This document shows, in pieces, positions 16,728-25,504 of a DNA stretch of 51,504 bases (position 1 is the first letter of the stretch; every line of letters begins with the position of its first letter). Origin of the DNA: JABCPO02 sp052174015. GTDB lineage: Bacteria; Bacillota; Clostridia; TANB77; CAG-508. Made by a program: the position numbers and the translations under genes. A model generated the notes under the pieces. The model searched no databases and was not told the DNA's origin. It saw nothing but the letters and a program-made list of their open reading frames with translations. The DNA is taken from positions 1-51,504 of the forward strand of contig JBQMXM010000008.1 of assembly GCA_052174015.1 (NCBI GenBank), given 5' to 3'.

Positions 16728-17805
16728 TAAATCCCCCATTATATATTAATTGTATTGTAGTATATACATCATTATATCTTTGAATATCTGATGTTGCTCC
16801 TGTTTGTAGTATTATATATTTCTTTCCATTATATTTTAATAATACTAATATATTAGACCAATCATCTAATGTTCCAGTTTTAAACCCAATTACATTTTTA
16901 TCATAAAATATACTTTGCTTATTTATGAACTTATTTGTATTTTCTAAATATTGTACTCCATTTAAATTATTTAATCTCACCCTATATTTACTAGTTATAT
17001 TTGATATATATTCATCTTTTAATATTAATTTACTTAATTTTAATATATCCATAACCCCTATATTAGTATCTTCTCTTATACCTGTAGGGTCTGTTATTTT
17101 AGTATCATTAAACCCTAAACTTTTATAATATTCATTTAGTATTTCTGATGATTCTTTAACTATTCTATTTGTATCTATATTTGTTGATAATTCTCTATTT
17201 TCCTTTTTATTTATAATTGCTTTTGATAATGTATATACAGCATCTCCACCAGACGGTAACAATGCACATTTAATAAGTTCGTCTATAGTGTATGTATATC
17301 CTTCTTTTATTCCTGCTCTAGTATCATATAGCCCAAGTATATTAAGCTCATTTCCTACTGTAACTTTTGAATTTATATCTAAACTATCTACTACATATTT
17401 TACTATGAATAATTTTGTAATTGATGCAGGTACACATTTTTCTTTTCTTAATTGCTGTTCTTTTTTCTTAACACTTATAATCTCATTATCTGTTAAATTA
17501 TATATAGTTATATTTTTAGACATATACTTATATGTTTTATTATTATCTTTTGATACATCTAATTCTGTATATTTAGCAAAATTAATATCATTTTTTAATA
17601 TTTCTTCATATGCTTTTATACTTTTATCTTCAAATATATTTTCATTAAGTATATTAGTATATGCAAATAATATATATATTAATCCTAAAATAATTATTAG
17701 TTTTAATATTAATTTAAATATTATTCTAAAAAAAGAATAATATTGTTTGCTATTATTCTTTTTTATATTATTTTTTGTTTTTCTTCTATTATTATATTTT
17801 TTCAT
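16702..17805 (-). CDS. D-alanyl-D-alanine carboxypeptidase (peptidase S11, DacA-like)
   Basis: 367 residues: a Lys/Asn-rich cytoplasmic start, one membrane segment at ~residues 28-50, then an extracytoplasmic S11 penicillin-binding domain. The SxxK catalytic motif is PASITK (Ser ~126). The second motif reads SGGDA near 183, where PBP5-type enzymes have SGNDA, and the KTG box is GFKTGT near 306. It trims the terminal D-Ala of peptidoglycan stem peptides. There is no obvious C-terminal amphipathic anchor, so attachment is by the N-terminal helix. The gene overlaps the J-protein gene by 14 bp upstream and dtd downstream. Confidence 0.88.
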   Translation of the reverse strand: MKKYNNRRKTKNNIKKNNSKQYYSFFRIIFKLILKLIIILGLIYILFAYTNILNENIFEDKSIKAYEEILKNDINFAKYTELDVSKDNNKTYKYMSKNITIYNLTDNEIISVKKKEQQLRKEKCVPASITKLFIVKYVVDSLDINSKVTVGNELNILGLYDTRAGIKEGYTYTIDELIKCALLPSGGDAVYTLSKAIINKKENRELSTNIDTNRIVKESSEILNEYYKSLGFNDTKITDPTGIREDTNIGVMDILKLSKLILKDEYISNITSKYRVRLNNLNGVQYLENTNKFINKQSIFYDKNVIGFKTGTLDDWSNILVLLKYNGKKYIILQTGATSDIQRYNDVYTTIQLIYNGGFNEDNSTKS

Positions 17806-18667
17806 TTTTTAGTTCCATTAGTTCTTTATATATATTTTTTTGTTTTTCTGTAATCTTATTAGGTATTTTTATTACTACTTCTAAGATTAAATTTCCTTTA
17901 CGGTCTTTTGTTTTAAACCCCTTATTTTTAATAACTATTTTTTTACCATTTTGACAACATTTAGGAATTTTTATTGATAAAGTTTCATTCATAAACTTAT
18001 ATTCTATATTTGTACCTAAAACAGCTTCTTCTGGTGATAATTCTAATACATCTATAATATCTAAACCATTTAATTTTAAATTATTTATAGGGGCTATATT
18101 TAATTCTAATATTAATGTTTTAGAAGTATTTTCATCTTCTTTATTTTTTAGATTTTTAATTATTACTAAATCTCTTTGTTTAGAATTTTTAGGAATCTTA
18201 ATATTATATTCTTTATTATTATATTTGATTATTTTTTCTGTACCATTATATGCTTCTTCTATTGTTATCGTTAAGATAATAGTTTCTGTTAATGTATTTT
18301 TAGAACTTTCTTTCTTTGACTTTCCAAAATTTTTAAATACATTTATTAATTTAAAATTTGTACCAAAAAATATTTTTTTAAGTTCTTCTCTAATACTTTT
18401 TATTTTTAAGTCATTAGAATAAGTTATATTTTCTTTTTTTGATTTTCCAATATAGTTTATCCAAAGTTTATCATATTTTTTCTTTTTTTCTAGATTTGAT
18501 AACACTTTATACGCTTCATTTATATCCTTTATTATTTCTGCTGAATTATTCGTGTTTAAATCTGGATGATATTTTTTAGCTTGTAATCTATATGCATTTT
18601 TAATCTCTTCTTGACTTATTTTAACACTTGTAAGTCCTAATATCTTATAATAATCTTTAAATCCCAT
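17792..18667 (-). CDS. DnaJ-family (CbpA-like) co-chaperone without zinc finger
   Basis: About 291 residues. An N-terminal J domain (DYYKILGLTSV, HPD in KKYHPDLNT) stimulates DnaK ATPase. It is followed by a Ser/Lys-rich linker and a DnaJ_C substrate-binding region with two beta-sandwich repeats (LTITIEEAYNGTEKIIKY; LELSPEEAVLGTNIEYKF). The four CxxCxGxG zinc motifs of true DnaJ are absent, so this is a CbpA/DnaJ-B type. The upstream ATG at 18694 lacks a ribosome site; GAGGGA fits the ATG at 18667 best. It is first in a run with the carboxypeptidase and dtd. Confidence 0.88.
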   Translation of the reverse strand: MGFKDYYKILGLTSVKISQEEIKNAYRLQAKKYHPDLNTNNSAEIIKDINEAYKVLSNLEKKKKYDKLWINYIGKSKKENITYSNDLKIKSIREELKKIFFGTNFKLINVFKNFGKSKKESSKNTLTETIILTITIEEAYNGTEKIIKYNNKEYNIKIPKNSKQRDLVIIKNLKNKEDENTSKTLILELNIAPINNLKLNGLDIIDVLELSPEEAVLGTNIEYKFMNETLSIKIPKCCQNGKKIVIKNKGFKTKDRKGNLILEVVIKIPNKITEKQKNIYKELMELKNEKI

Positions 18668-18802
18668 CATTCCCTCATCTTCTATATTAATCATATTATA
18701 TCATATTCATTTATCATTTCAATATTACAACAAAAAAATATTTTATTTTACAAATGTTTTTAAGCTTTCTACATTTTTCCATAATAAAATCTTTTCAATA
18801 TA

Positions 18803-18831
18803 TTGCATATTATATATATCTATGTTATAAT
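18803..18831 (+). promoter_or_regulatory. Promoter of tRNA-Trp
   Basis: TTGCAT, 17-nt spacer, perfect TATAAT with an extended TGT element, ending 11 nt before the tRNA. Confidence 0.7.
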
Positions 18832-18842
18832 TTCTATATCAT

Positions 18843-18916
18843 AGGAGTGTAGTTCAATGGTAGAATAGGGGTCTCCAAAACCTTTGATGAGAGTTCGATT
18901 CTTTCCACTCCTGCCA
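18843..18916 (+). tRNA. tRNA-Trp (CCA)
   Basis: 74 nt with encoded CCA. The acceptor AGGAGTG pairs with CACTCCT, discriminator G. The anticodon loop CTCCAAA carries anticodon CCA. The anticodon stem GGGGT/ACCTT includes two G-U pairs and the T-stem one, so it is less stable than usual but complete. Confidence 0.92.
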
Positions 18917-18919
18917 ATT

Positions 18920-18946
18920 AAAGATACAAATATTTGTATCTTTTTT
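18920..18946 (+). terminator. Rho-independent terminator of tRNA-Trp
   Basis: The AAAGATACAAA / TTTGTATCTTT dyad runs directly into a T-tract, 3 nt after the tRNA. Confidence 0.85.
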
Positions 18947-19457
18947 ATTTTTCATCCTACTTTTATTCCTTTTTATTTTGATTTTATTTTACTTTACCTT
19001 GATTTATAATTACTATTTAATTTAATTGTATTGTATTTAATTTATTTTTTCTCACTATTTATTTTTTAAAATATATATATTTTTTATAAACAATTTTTTC
19101 AAATCATGATAAAAAAATATTTTTAATTTAATTTTATGTAATTCAAAAAGAATTTAATTTGCAAATAATCATACATATTTTTTATAAAATAATGCTAATA
19201 TTTAAGTTATATTTTTTATAACCGTCTATATTTTCTTAAATATCAATGAATTTTTATTTTATTATTATTTTTTGATTAGTTTACCATAAAAATGTGGATA
19301 ATGTGGATAACTATGTGGATAACTTTTTATTTTGTACATTATTTTTAATTATTTTGTATTATTTTTGTATAATAAGTAGTTTTTATAACATTTTATGACT
19401 ATTGTTTTATTGTAAAGTTATATTAAATTAAACTTAATTCTAATTTTAAAATTAAAA
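18947..19457. other. Long AT-rich gene-free stretch with a DnaA-box cluster
   Basis: About 510 bp without a credible gene. It is extremely AT-rich except for the DnaA-box cluster at 19293-19322. No tRNA or further clear hairpin is visible before the terminator at 19458. Confidence 0.7.
19293..19322 (-). promoter_or_regulatory. Cluster of three perfect DnaA boxes
   Basis: TGTGGATAA (complement TTATCCACA, the DnaA-box consensus) occurs at 19293-19301, 19302-19310 and 19314-19322. All are in the same orientation, the first two abutting. It could be an origin, a DnaA titration or reactivation site, or regulatory. dnaA and dnaN are not in the window, and the genes on both sides run the same way, which argues against a bidirectional origin. 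Confidence 0.7.
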
Positions 19458-19507
19458 TAACAGACCTAAATTATTAAATAGTATTATCATAATATCTAGG
19501 TCTGTTA
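19458..19507 (-). terminator. Terminator of the polA operon
   Basis: TAACAGACCTA / TAGGTCTGTTA stem (11 bp) around an AT-rich loop. On the minus strand it is followed by TTTTAATTTT, 14 nt after the last gene. Confidence 0.65.
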
Positions 19508-19520
19508 ATTTATATATTTA

Positions 19521-20384
19521 TTATTTTTCTATATCGTCTACTAAAATATATTTTGAACTTAATGTGTCTTTTACTACATATATTTTATTTTTTATAGTTT
19601 TCATTTTTTTACTTTCTTCTTTATTTATTTTAGTATATTGTTTTAGAAATTCTTTTTTGTATTCTTTTGTTCCTTCTTTAAATTTGAAGTTTTGCATTTG
19701 TTTTTTAGTTTTTTCATATACTGTTCTAGGTGAAGTATTTTTTATTTCTATTTCTACTTCATATACTGTTGAATTTATATTACTTTCTGATTTTTTATTT
19801 GTTTTTCTTTCTGAAAGCACCTTATATTCTAAATATTTTAATCTTTCTTTCTTTAATTTCTTTTCAAATTCTGATTCTCCATATTTTCTAAGTGCTGTTT
19901 GTGGATCTTCTTTTAATAATCTAAAATAATTATTTACAGTTGCTTTTGGATTATTCCCAAATGTAATTAAATTACTATACATTAATACTGCTATTAATAT
20001 TAAGATTACTCCTACTAATATATATATTATTCTTCTCTTATTATATATACTTGTATTTTCTTTTGAATCATTTTTAGAATTCTTTTTATCTTCTACTTTA
20101 TCTGTATTTTTATCTTTTTTTGTTGTTTTATTTGATTCTTTTTTATTTTCTTTTGTTTTATCAGTTTCTTTAGCTTTTTTTGTATCTTTATCTAATTTTT
20201 CTTTTACTTCTGCTTTTACTTTTGCATCTGATTTTTTAGCATTTTTTTCTTTTGAAACAACTTTATCTGTTTCTTTTTTTGATGCTTTAGTTGTATTTTT
20301 GTCTTCTACTTTCTTAGTTTCTTTTACTTCTTTTACATCAGTTTTAATTTCTTCTTTTGATTTTCCTTTTGTTTCTTTTTCCAT
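19521..20384 (-). CDS. Lys/Glu-rich single-pass membrane protein with an extracytoplasmic domain
   Basis: 287 residues. The first ~115 are almost wholly Lys, Glu, Asp, Thr and Ser (a disordered cytoplasmic tail). A transmembrane helix follows (IIYILVGVILILIAVLMYS, ~120-138), then an outside domain of ~145 residues. The start of that domain, 'NPKATVNNYFRLLKEDPQTALRKY', resembles NTF2/DUF4878-type folds of Gram-positive lipoproteins, where a short helix pair precedes a beta sheet. No catalytic motif was seen. It is the last gene after polA (17 bp apart). Function unknown. Confidence 0.75.
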   Translation of the reverse strand: MEKETKGKSKEEIKTDVKEVKETKKVEDKNTTKASKKETDKVVSKEKNAKKSDAKVKAEVKEKLDKDTKKAKETDKTKENKKESNKTTKKDKNTDKVEDKKNSKNDSKENTSIYNKRRIIYILVGVILILIAVLMYSNLITFGNNPKATVNNYFRLLKEDPQTALRKYGESEFEKKLKKERLKYLEYKVLSERKTNKKSESNINSTVYEVEIEIKNTSPRTVYEKTKKQMQNFKFKEGTKEYKKEFLKQYTKINKEESKKMKTIKNKIYVVKDTLSSKYILVDDIEK

Positions 20385-20400
20385 TTTTCACCTCTTTTAT

Positions 20401-23400
20401 TTATATTTTAGCATCTTGCCAATTAATACCTTTTCCAACTTCTACTTCTAAATCTACTGATAATTTAGCTGCATTTTCCATTTCTGTTTTTAGTATTTTT
20501 TCTACTATCTCTTGTTCTTCTTCTTTTGTTTCTATTATTATTTCATCATGTACTTGTAATACAACCTTGCTTTCTAAATTTTCTTCTTTAAGTTTCTTAT
20601 ATACATTATATATAGCTATTTTCATTATGTCTGCAGCAGTTCCTTGAATTGGTGCATTCATAGCCACTCTATAACCATGTTGTCTTAATAGATAATTTGG
20701 TGATTGAGCTTGTGGTGTATATCTTCTTCTTAGATATTTTGTTTCTACAAATCCATCTGATTTAGCTTTTTGTTTTAATGAATCCATATATTCTGATACT
20801 TTAGAATAATATTCTAAATACTTCTTAATATATTCTTTGGCTTCTTTTACTGAAATACCTGTTACTTCTGATAATCCGTAGTCACTCATCCCATATATTA
20901 TACCAAAATTAACAGCTTTTGCATAGCTCCTTATCTCTTTTGTTACATTTTCTTCAGGAATATTAAAGATATTACTTGCTGTTGATTTATGAATATCTTT
21001 CTTTTCTTTAAATGCTTTTTGCATCATTTCATCACCTGACATATCTGCTAGAATTCTAAGTTCTATTTGTGAATAATCTGCATCTAAATATATATATCCT
21101 TTTTTAGGAATAAATGCCCTTCTTATTTCTTGCCCTAATTCTGTTTTTATTGGTATATTTTGTAAATTAGGTTCTTGACTACTAATTCTTCCTGTTGCAG
21201 TTATTGTTTGATGAAAGTTTGAATGTATCCTATTTGTCTTAATATTTATCATATCAATTAATGATTGTCCATATGTTGATTTTAATTTGTTAAGCTCCCT
21301 ATATTCTAATATATGTGAGATTATTTCATGCTTATCTTGTAATTTTTTTAATGTATCCACATCTGTTGCATATCCTGTTTTGTTTTTCTTAATTACAGGT
21401 AATTTTAATTCTTCATATAGTAATACTCCTAATTGTTTATGTGAATTAATATTAATTTCATTTAATGAATAACTCATAATTTGCTTTTCTTTTTCATCTA
21501 TCTTAAGTTGTAGTCTTTCCATTAATTTATTTAAATAAGTACTATCTAAATACATCCCATTATATTGTAGTTCTGCTAGTAATTCTACTGTTTTCATTTC
21601 TATATCTCTAAATAGTTTTTCTGCAGATATTCTTTTTAGTTCTTCTTTTGTTTTTAAATATTCAAAATATATTATTAATGGTAATATATTTTTTTCTCTT
21701 TCTAATTCTAATTTTCTTTGTTTAATTTTAAAATTCCTAAATAATATATTTAATATATCTAATATTTGTTCTTTCTTCTTTTTAATTATATTAAATTCTA
21801 ATTCTTTAAAATATTTTTCTATATCTTCTATTTCTAAAACTTTCTTTGTTACTGAAATATTATTAATATTATTAAATAATTGATTCTCAGTTAATTCTTT
21901 TTTTAATAATTCTAAAAACTTATTTTTTTTATTTATTTCTATTTCATCTTTTACATTTCCTATTATTTTGGAAATAACATCTAATATATTTAAAATTATA
22001 TCTTCGTTTTCTGTTTTAAAACTTTCTTTTTTATCATTTTTCTTTGTAGTAGATAATTCTTTACCATAATAGTCATCTAAAAAATTACAATTTTCTAAAA
22101 CTTCTTTTGGTTCTATATCTTTTAATATGTCTAAACTTTCTAATATTTTTCTTAATTTTAATACATCTTTTTTATCTTGTTTTATTTCTATATCATAATA
22201 ATTTCTAAAATATATATTGTTTGATATAAGGTCTTCTATATCTAAATTAAACATTCTTTTACATGTATTTATAATGTCATATTGATTTAAAGAACTATCT
22301 AATAAATAATTTGCTATTTTAGTATCATAATATATCCCTGCTATATCATAATCATTTTCAAGTGCTTCTACTTTAAATTTCTTAAATCCATGTGCTACTT
22401 TAGGTATATTTTTTGATATTAATACATTTTTTATCTTATCTATATCATATGTATAAATATATGTTTTATTCATGTAGTTTATTAAAATGCTAATATATTT
22501 TGATTCTTGTTTTGAAATACTACTATAATATTTTTGAATTAGTTCATCTTCTCTAAACTTATTATCTCTAAAAAAAATATCTAATATATATTTATCTAAT
22601 TTTGTATTTTCTTTTTCTAATACTTGTTTAGTAATATTTTTACCATCTATTGTTGTTGTAGGTAATATATATTTTTGATACATATATGATATATATATAC
22701 AATTATCTGTTATAAAGTTGTCTAGATTATTTATAGTTCCTACATTTACTACATTATTTTTTTCTATATGTTCTATTTGAGTTTTAAATTGATTATATAT
22801 TTTTTCTGTATTACTCTCTATATATGAATATACATATAGTCCTGTATTATTTACTAATTTTTCTTCTTTAATTCTGTATAAATATTTTTTTAAGATTTCT
22901 ACATCTGATTTTACTATTGTCTCATTATATATTTCTGATACATTTAATTTATTCAATTTTGCAAGTTTTTTCTTTTCAGATTCAGACTTTTCTTCTAAAG
23001 TTGTTATATTATTACTTCCTACATTTTCTAAATCATATTTTTGAATTAATGATTTTAAATTTAATTCTTTAAATATATTATATACTTCTATATTTTTCCA
23101 ATTAATATATTTAATATTATCCAACTTCAAATTAAATACTTCTTCTAAATTAATATTTATATTAATTTCCCCTAATTGTTTAGAAAGAAATGCCATTTCT
23201 CTATCAGTTATTAATTTATCAAGTGTAGCTCCTTTAATATTCGTTGTCTTTTCATCAATCCCCTTATATATTCCTTCTATAGTCTTATAGTCTTTAATTA
23301 ATTTAATTGCAGTTTTTTCTCCAACCCCTTTTACACCAGGAATATTATCTGAAGAATCTCCCATAAGTCCTTTAACTTCTATTAATTCTATAGGATGCAA

Positions 23401-23931
23401 GCCATATTCTTCGTTAATCTTTTCTTCATTATATATTAAATATTCTGTTTTCCCTTTATATGTTTTTGGATATTTAATATATATTTTTTTATCAACTAAT
23501 TGAAAATAGTCTCTATCTCCTGTTAATATACATATTTGTATATCTGATTCATCAACATTCTTAGAAAATTGTTTAGCTATACTACCTAATATATCATCTG
23601 CTTCGTCTCCTGGATTTTCTAAAACTGATATATTCATCGCTCTTAATATCTGCTTTAGATACGGAAATTGTTCTGTAAGCTCTGTAGGCATTTTGTGTCT
23701 TCCAGCCTTATATTCCAAATACATTTCATGTCTTTTGGTAGGTGCCTTTAAGTCAAAAGCGACAGCTATATGTGTTGGATTTTCTTCTTCTATTTGGGAA
23801 AATAGTATATTTAAAAATCCATATATTCCATTTGTATATATTCCACTTGGAGACCTTAAAAGTATATTCATAGTTGCATAAAACGCCCTATTTATTATAC
23901 TATTTCCATCTATTAATAATATTTTATTCAT
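20401..23931 (-). CDS. polA: DNA polymerase I, unusually long
   Basis: 1176 residues against a usual ~870-930. The N-terminal 5' nuclease domain (LLIDGNSIINRAFYA; GVKGVGEKTA helix-hairpin-helix) fills ~1-290. The polymerase domain carries motif A DADYSQIELR (~949), motif B KAVNFGIIYG (~1002) and motif C VHDEI (~1126). In between, the 3'-5' exonuclease-like region is degenerate: the first DxE pair is not seen, while AHGFKKFKVEAL and a 'YYDTKIANYLLD' run mark later parts. So proofreading is probably absent, as in many Firmicutes. The extra ~250-300 residues lie mainly in this central region (about 300-790), rich in Lys, Asn and Ile. All key polymerase residues are intact. Role: Okazaki fragment processing and repair synthesis. 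Confidence 0.96.
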   Translation of the reverse strand: MNKILLIDGNSIINRAFYATMNILLRSPSGIYTNGIYGFLNILFSQIEEENPTHIAVAFDLKAPTKRHEMYLEYKAGRHKMPTELTEQFPYLKQILRAMNISVLENPGDEADDILGSIAKQFSKNVDESDIQICILTGDRDYFQLVDKKIYIKYPKTYKGKTEYLIYNEEKINEEYGLHPIELIEVKGLMGDSSDNIPGVKGVGEKTAIKLIKDYKTIEGIYKGIDEKTTNIKGATLDKLITDREMAFLSKQLGEINININLEEVFNLKLDNIKYINWKNIEVYNIFKELNLKSLIQKYDLENVGSNNITTLEEKSESEKKKLAKLNKLNVSEIYNETIVKSDVEILKKYLYRIKEEKLVNNTGLYVYSYIESNTEKIYNQFKTQIEHIEKNNVVNVGTINNLDNFITDNCIYISYMYQKYILPTTTIDGKNITKQVLEKENTKLDKYILDIFFRDNKFREDELIQKYYSSISKQESKYISILINYMNKTYIYTYDIDKIKNVLISKNIPKVAHGFKKFKVEALENDYDIAGIYYDTKIANYLLDSSLNQYDIINTCKRMFNLDIEDLISNNIYFRNYYDIEIKQDKKDVLKLRKILESLDILKDIEPKEVLENCNFLDDYYGKELSTTKKNDKKESFKTENEDIILNILDVISKIIGNVKDEIEINKKNKFLELLKKELTENQLFNNINNISVTKKVLEIEDIEKYFKELEFNIIKKKKEQILDILNILFRNFKIKQRKLELEREKNILPLIIYFEYLKTKEELKRISAEKLFRDIEMKTVELLAELQYNGMYLDSTYLNKLMERLQLKIDEKEKQIMSYSLNEININSHKQLGVLLYEELKLPVIKKNKTGYATDVDTLKKLQDKHEIISHILEYRELNKLKSTYGQSLIDMINIKTNRIHSNFHQTITATGRISSQEPNLQNIPIKTELGQEIRRAFIPKKGYIYLDADYSQIELRILADMSGDEMMQKAFKEKKDIHKSTASNIFNIPEENVTKEIRSYAKAVNFGIIYGMSDYGLSEVTGISVKEAKEYIKKYLEYYSKVSEYMDSLKQKAKSDGFVETKYLRRRYTPQAQSPNYLLRQHGYRVAMNAPIQGTAADIMKIAIYNVYKKLKEENLESKVVLQVHDEIIIETKEEEQEIVEKILKTEMENAAKLSVDLEVEVGKGINWQDAKI

Positions 23932-23948
23932 TTCTCATCCCCTATTTA

Positions 23949-24974
23949 TTATTTAAAAACTTCTTTTAAATATTCTGTAATCGTATTCCAATATTGTGTT
24001 TCATACACATTTTGTGCTTCACAATGCTTTGTTCCTTCAAATATTTGCTTTTTATATTTTCTATTATTATTTTTTAATATTTGCTCTATTTCATTTATAT
24101 TATTAAATGGTACAAATGTATCTTCTGTTCCATGAATTAATAATCCATAAAGTTTAGTGTTTGCAAGTCCTTTTTTTGCATCTACATCATTAAAATAGTA
24201 TCCTGCACGTATTTTAGTAACAATGCTTGAAGCATCTATTATCGGAAAAGATGGTAATTTATACATTTTTTTAAGTTGATATGCAAATTGTTGTTTTAAA
24301 TTTAAATATCCACTATCTTCTATATACCCACATACATTTTCAGGTAAGTTTTCATCTAATGTATTTAATACTGTTGCAGCACCCATACTAACACCATATA
24401 TAACAATTTTATTAGCTTTTTCAGTAGAATTTAAATATCCTATCCAATTAACTAAATCCTTACTATCAAAACCTCCCATAGAAATTGTATTACCTTCACT
24501 TTTTCCATGTGCTATTAAATCTGGAGCAAGTACATTATATCCTTCTGCAACTAGTTTTTTTACATATGTTGCCATTTTTCTTGACTCTCCATTATATCCA
24601 TGTAATACAATAACCCAATTATTTTTATTTTTAACATTATTATTACCTGAATTATTAGCATAAAATACACTACCATTTAATCCTAAGTTTTGAAATGAAT
24701 ATACCTTTACATTTTTACCAACTTTATCAAACCATATTTTATCTTCTTCTAGTTTCTCATTTTTAACCCCGCCTTTATTAGCATTAAATACCTTAGATTT
24801 ATCTACCTTTGTATTTAAAGCAAAATTAAAAAAGTAATTTCCTATAAATAGTAATAATATTGATACTATTAAAATAGCAATTAATATTATAATCATAATT
24901 CTTTTCCTTGTTTTATTTTTTTTACTTATTTCATTTTTATATTTTTCATTATCTGTATTTTCTAAACTTTCCAT
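23949..24974 (-). CDS. Membrane-anchored alpha/beta hydrolase
   Basis: 341 residues with a basic cytoplasmic start and a transmembrane helix (IMIIILIAILIVSILLLFIG, ~26-45), then an alpha/beta-hydrolase domain facing outward. The oxyanion/HG region is VLHGYNGESR, the nucleophile elbow GVSMGA (Ser ~193), the acid in GTEDTFVPF and the catalytic His in TKHCEA near the C-terminus. This pattern is that of the serine-aminopeptidase-like hydrolases found widely in Firmicutes, probably an esterase or peptidase; the substrate is unknown. It lies between the deaminase gene and polA, with 17-25 bp gaps. Confidence 0.88.
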   Translation of the reverse strand: MESLENTDNEKYKNEISKKNKTRKRIMIIILIAILIVSILLLFIGNYFFNFALNTKVDKSKVFNANKGGVKNEKLEEDKIWFDKVGKNVKVYSFQNLGLNGSVFYANNSGNNNVKNKNNWVIVLHGYNGESRKMATYVKKLVAEGYNVLAPDLIAHGKSEGNTISMGGFDSKDLVNWIGYLNSTEKANKIVIYGVSMGAATVLNTLDENLPENVCGYIEDSGYLNLKQQFAYQLKKMYKLPSFPIIDASSIVTKIRAGYYFNDVDAKKGLANTKLYGLLIHGTEDTFVPFNNINEIEQILKNNNRKYKKQIFEGTKHCEAQNVYETQYWNTITEYLKEVFK

Positions 24975-24999
24975 AATTTATCTCCATATATAAATTCTA

Positions 25000-25491
25000 T
25001 TAATTAAAATCTAATAATATCTCATCAATTGATTTATTAAATTCTACATATTCTACATTTGTTTCATCAAACATCTTTTTACTTACTTTTACAACCTCTG
25101 TATCAGCATATTTATCTTTTAAATATATTATCTTAGATATACCTGATTGTATAATCGCTTTTGCACATTCATTACAAGGAAATAATGTTACATATATTGT
25201 AGAATTTTCAAAATCTTTTCTACTCCCCCTATAATTTAAAATAGCATTTAGTTCTGCGTGACAAATATATGGATATTTAGTATTTTGAAAAGCTCCTTCT
25301 CTATCCCATGATATATTATTATCATCCATACCTATTGGCAATCCATTATATCCTAATGATAAAATACGATTATCTTTACCAACTATACAAGCTCCTACTT
25401 GTGTTTTTGGATCTTTACTTCTTTTAGCACTCAGAATAGCTATTGCCATAAAATATTCATCCCATGATATATAGTTTTTACGTTTTTCCAT
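25000..25491 (-). CDS. dCMP deaminase (ComEB-like)
   Basis: 163 residues. A zinc-dependent deoxycytidylate deaminase supplying dUMP for dTTP synthesis. The zinc site is visible as HAELNAI (His and catalytic Glu, ~76-79) and PCNECA (two Cys, ~106-109). The N-terminal SWDEYFMAIA and 'RSKDPKTQVGACIV' runs are typical of dCMP deaminases rather than cytidine deaminases. The longer reading from TTG at 25503 begins within the ribosome site itself (GGAGG), which serves the ATG at 25491. It is closely followed by the hydrolase and polA, so the run supplies nucleotide and DNA metabolism. Confidence 0.93.
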   Translation of the reverse strand: MEKRKNYISWDEYFMAIAILSAKRSKDPKTQVGACIVGKDNRILSLGYNGLPIGMDDNNISWDREGAFQNTKYPYICHAELNAILNYRGSRKDFENSTIYVTLFPCNECAKAIIQSGISKIIYLKDKYADTEVVKVSKKMFDETNVEYVEFNKSIDEILLDFN

Positions 25492-25504
25492 TATATCCTC
25501 CAAT

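Noticed and set aside
19293..19322. Chromosomal origin of replication as a firm call
   Set aside because: dnaA/dnaN are absent, gene orientation does not switch, and only three boxes are present; reported only as a box cluster.
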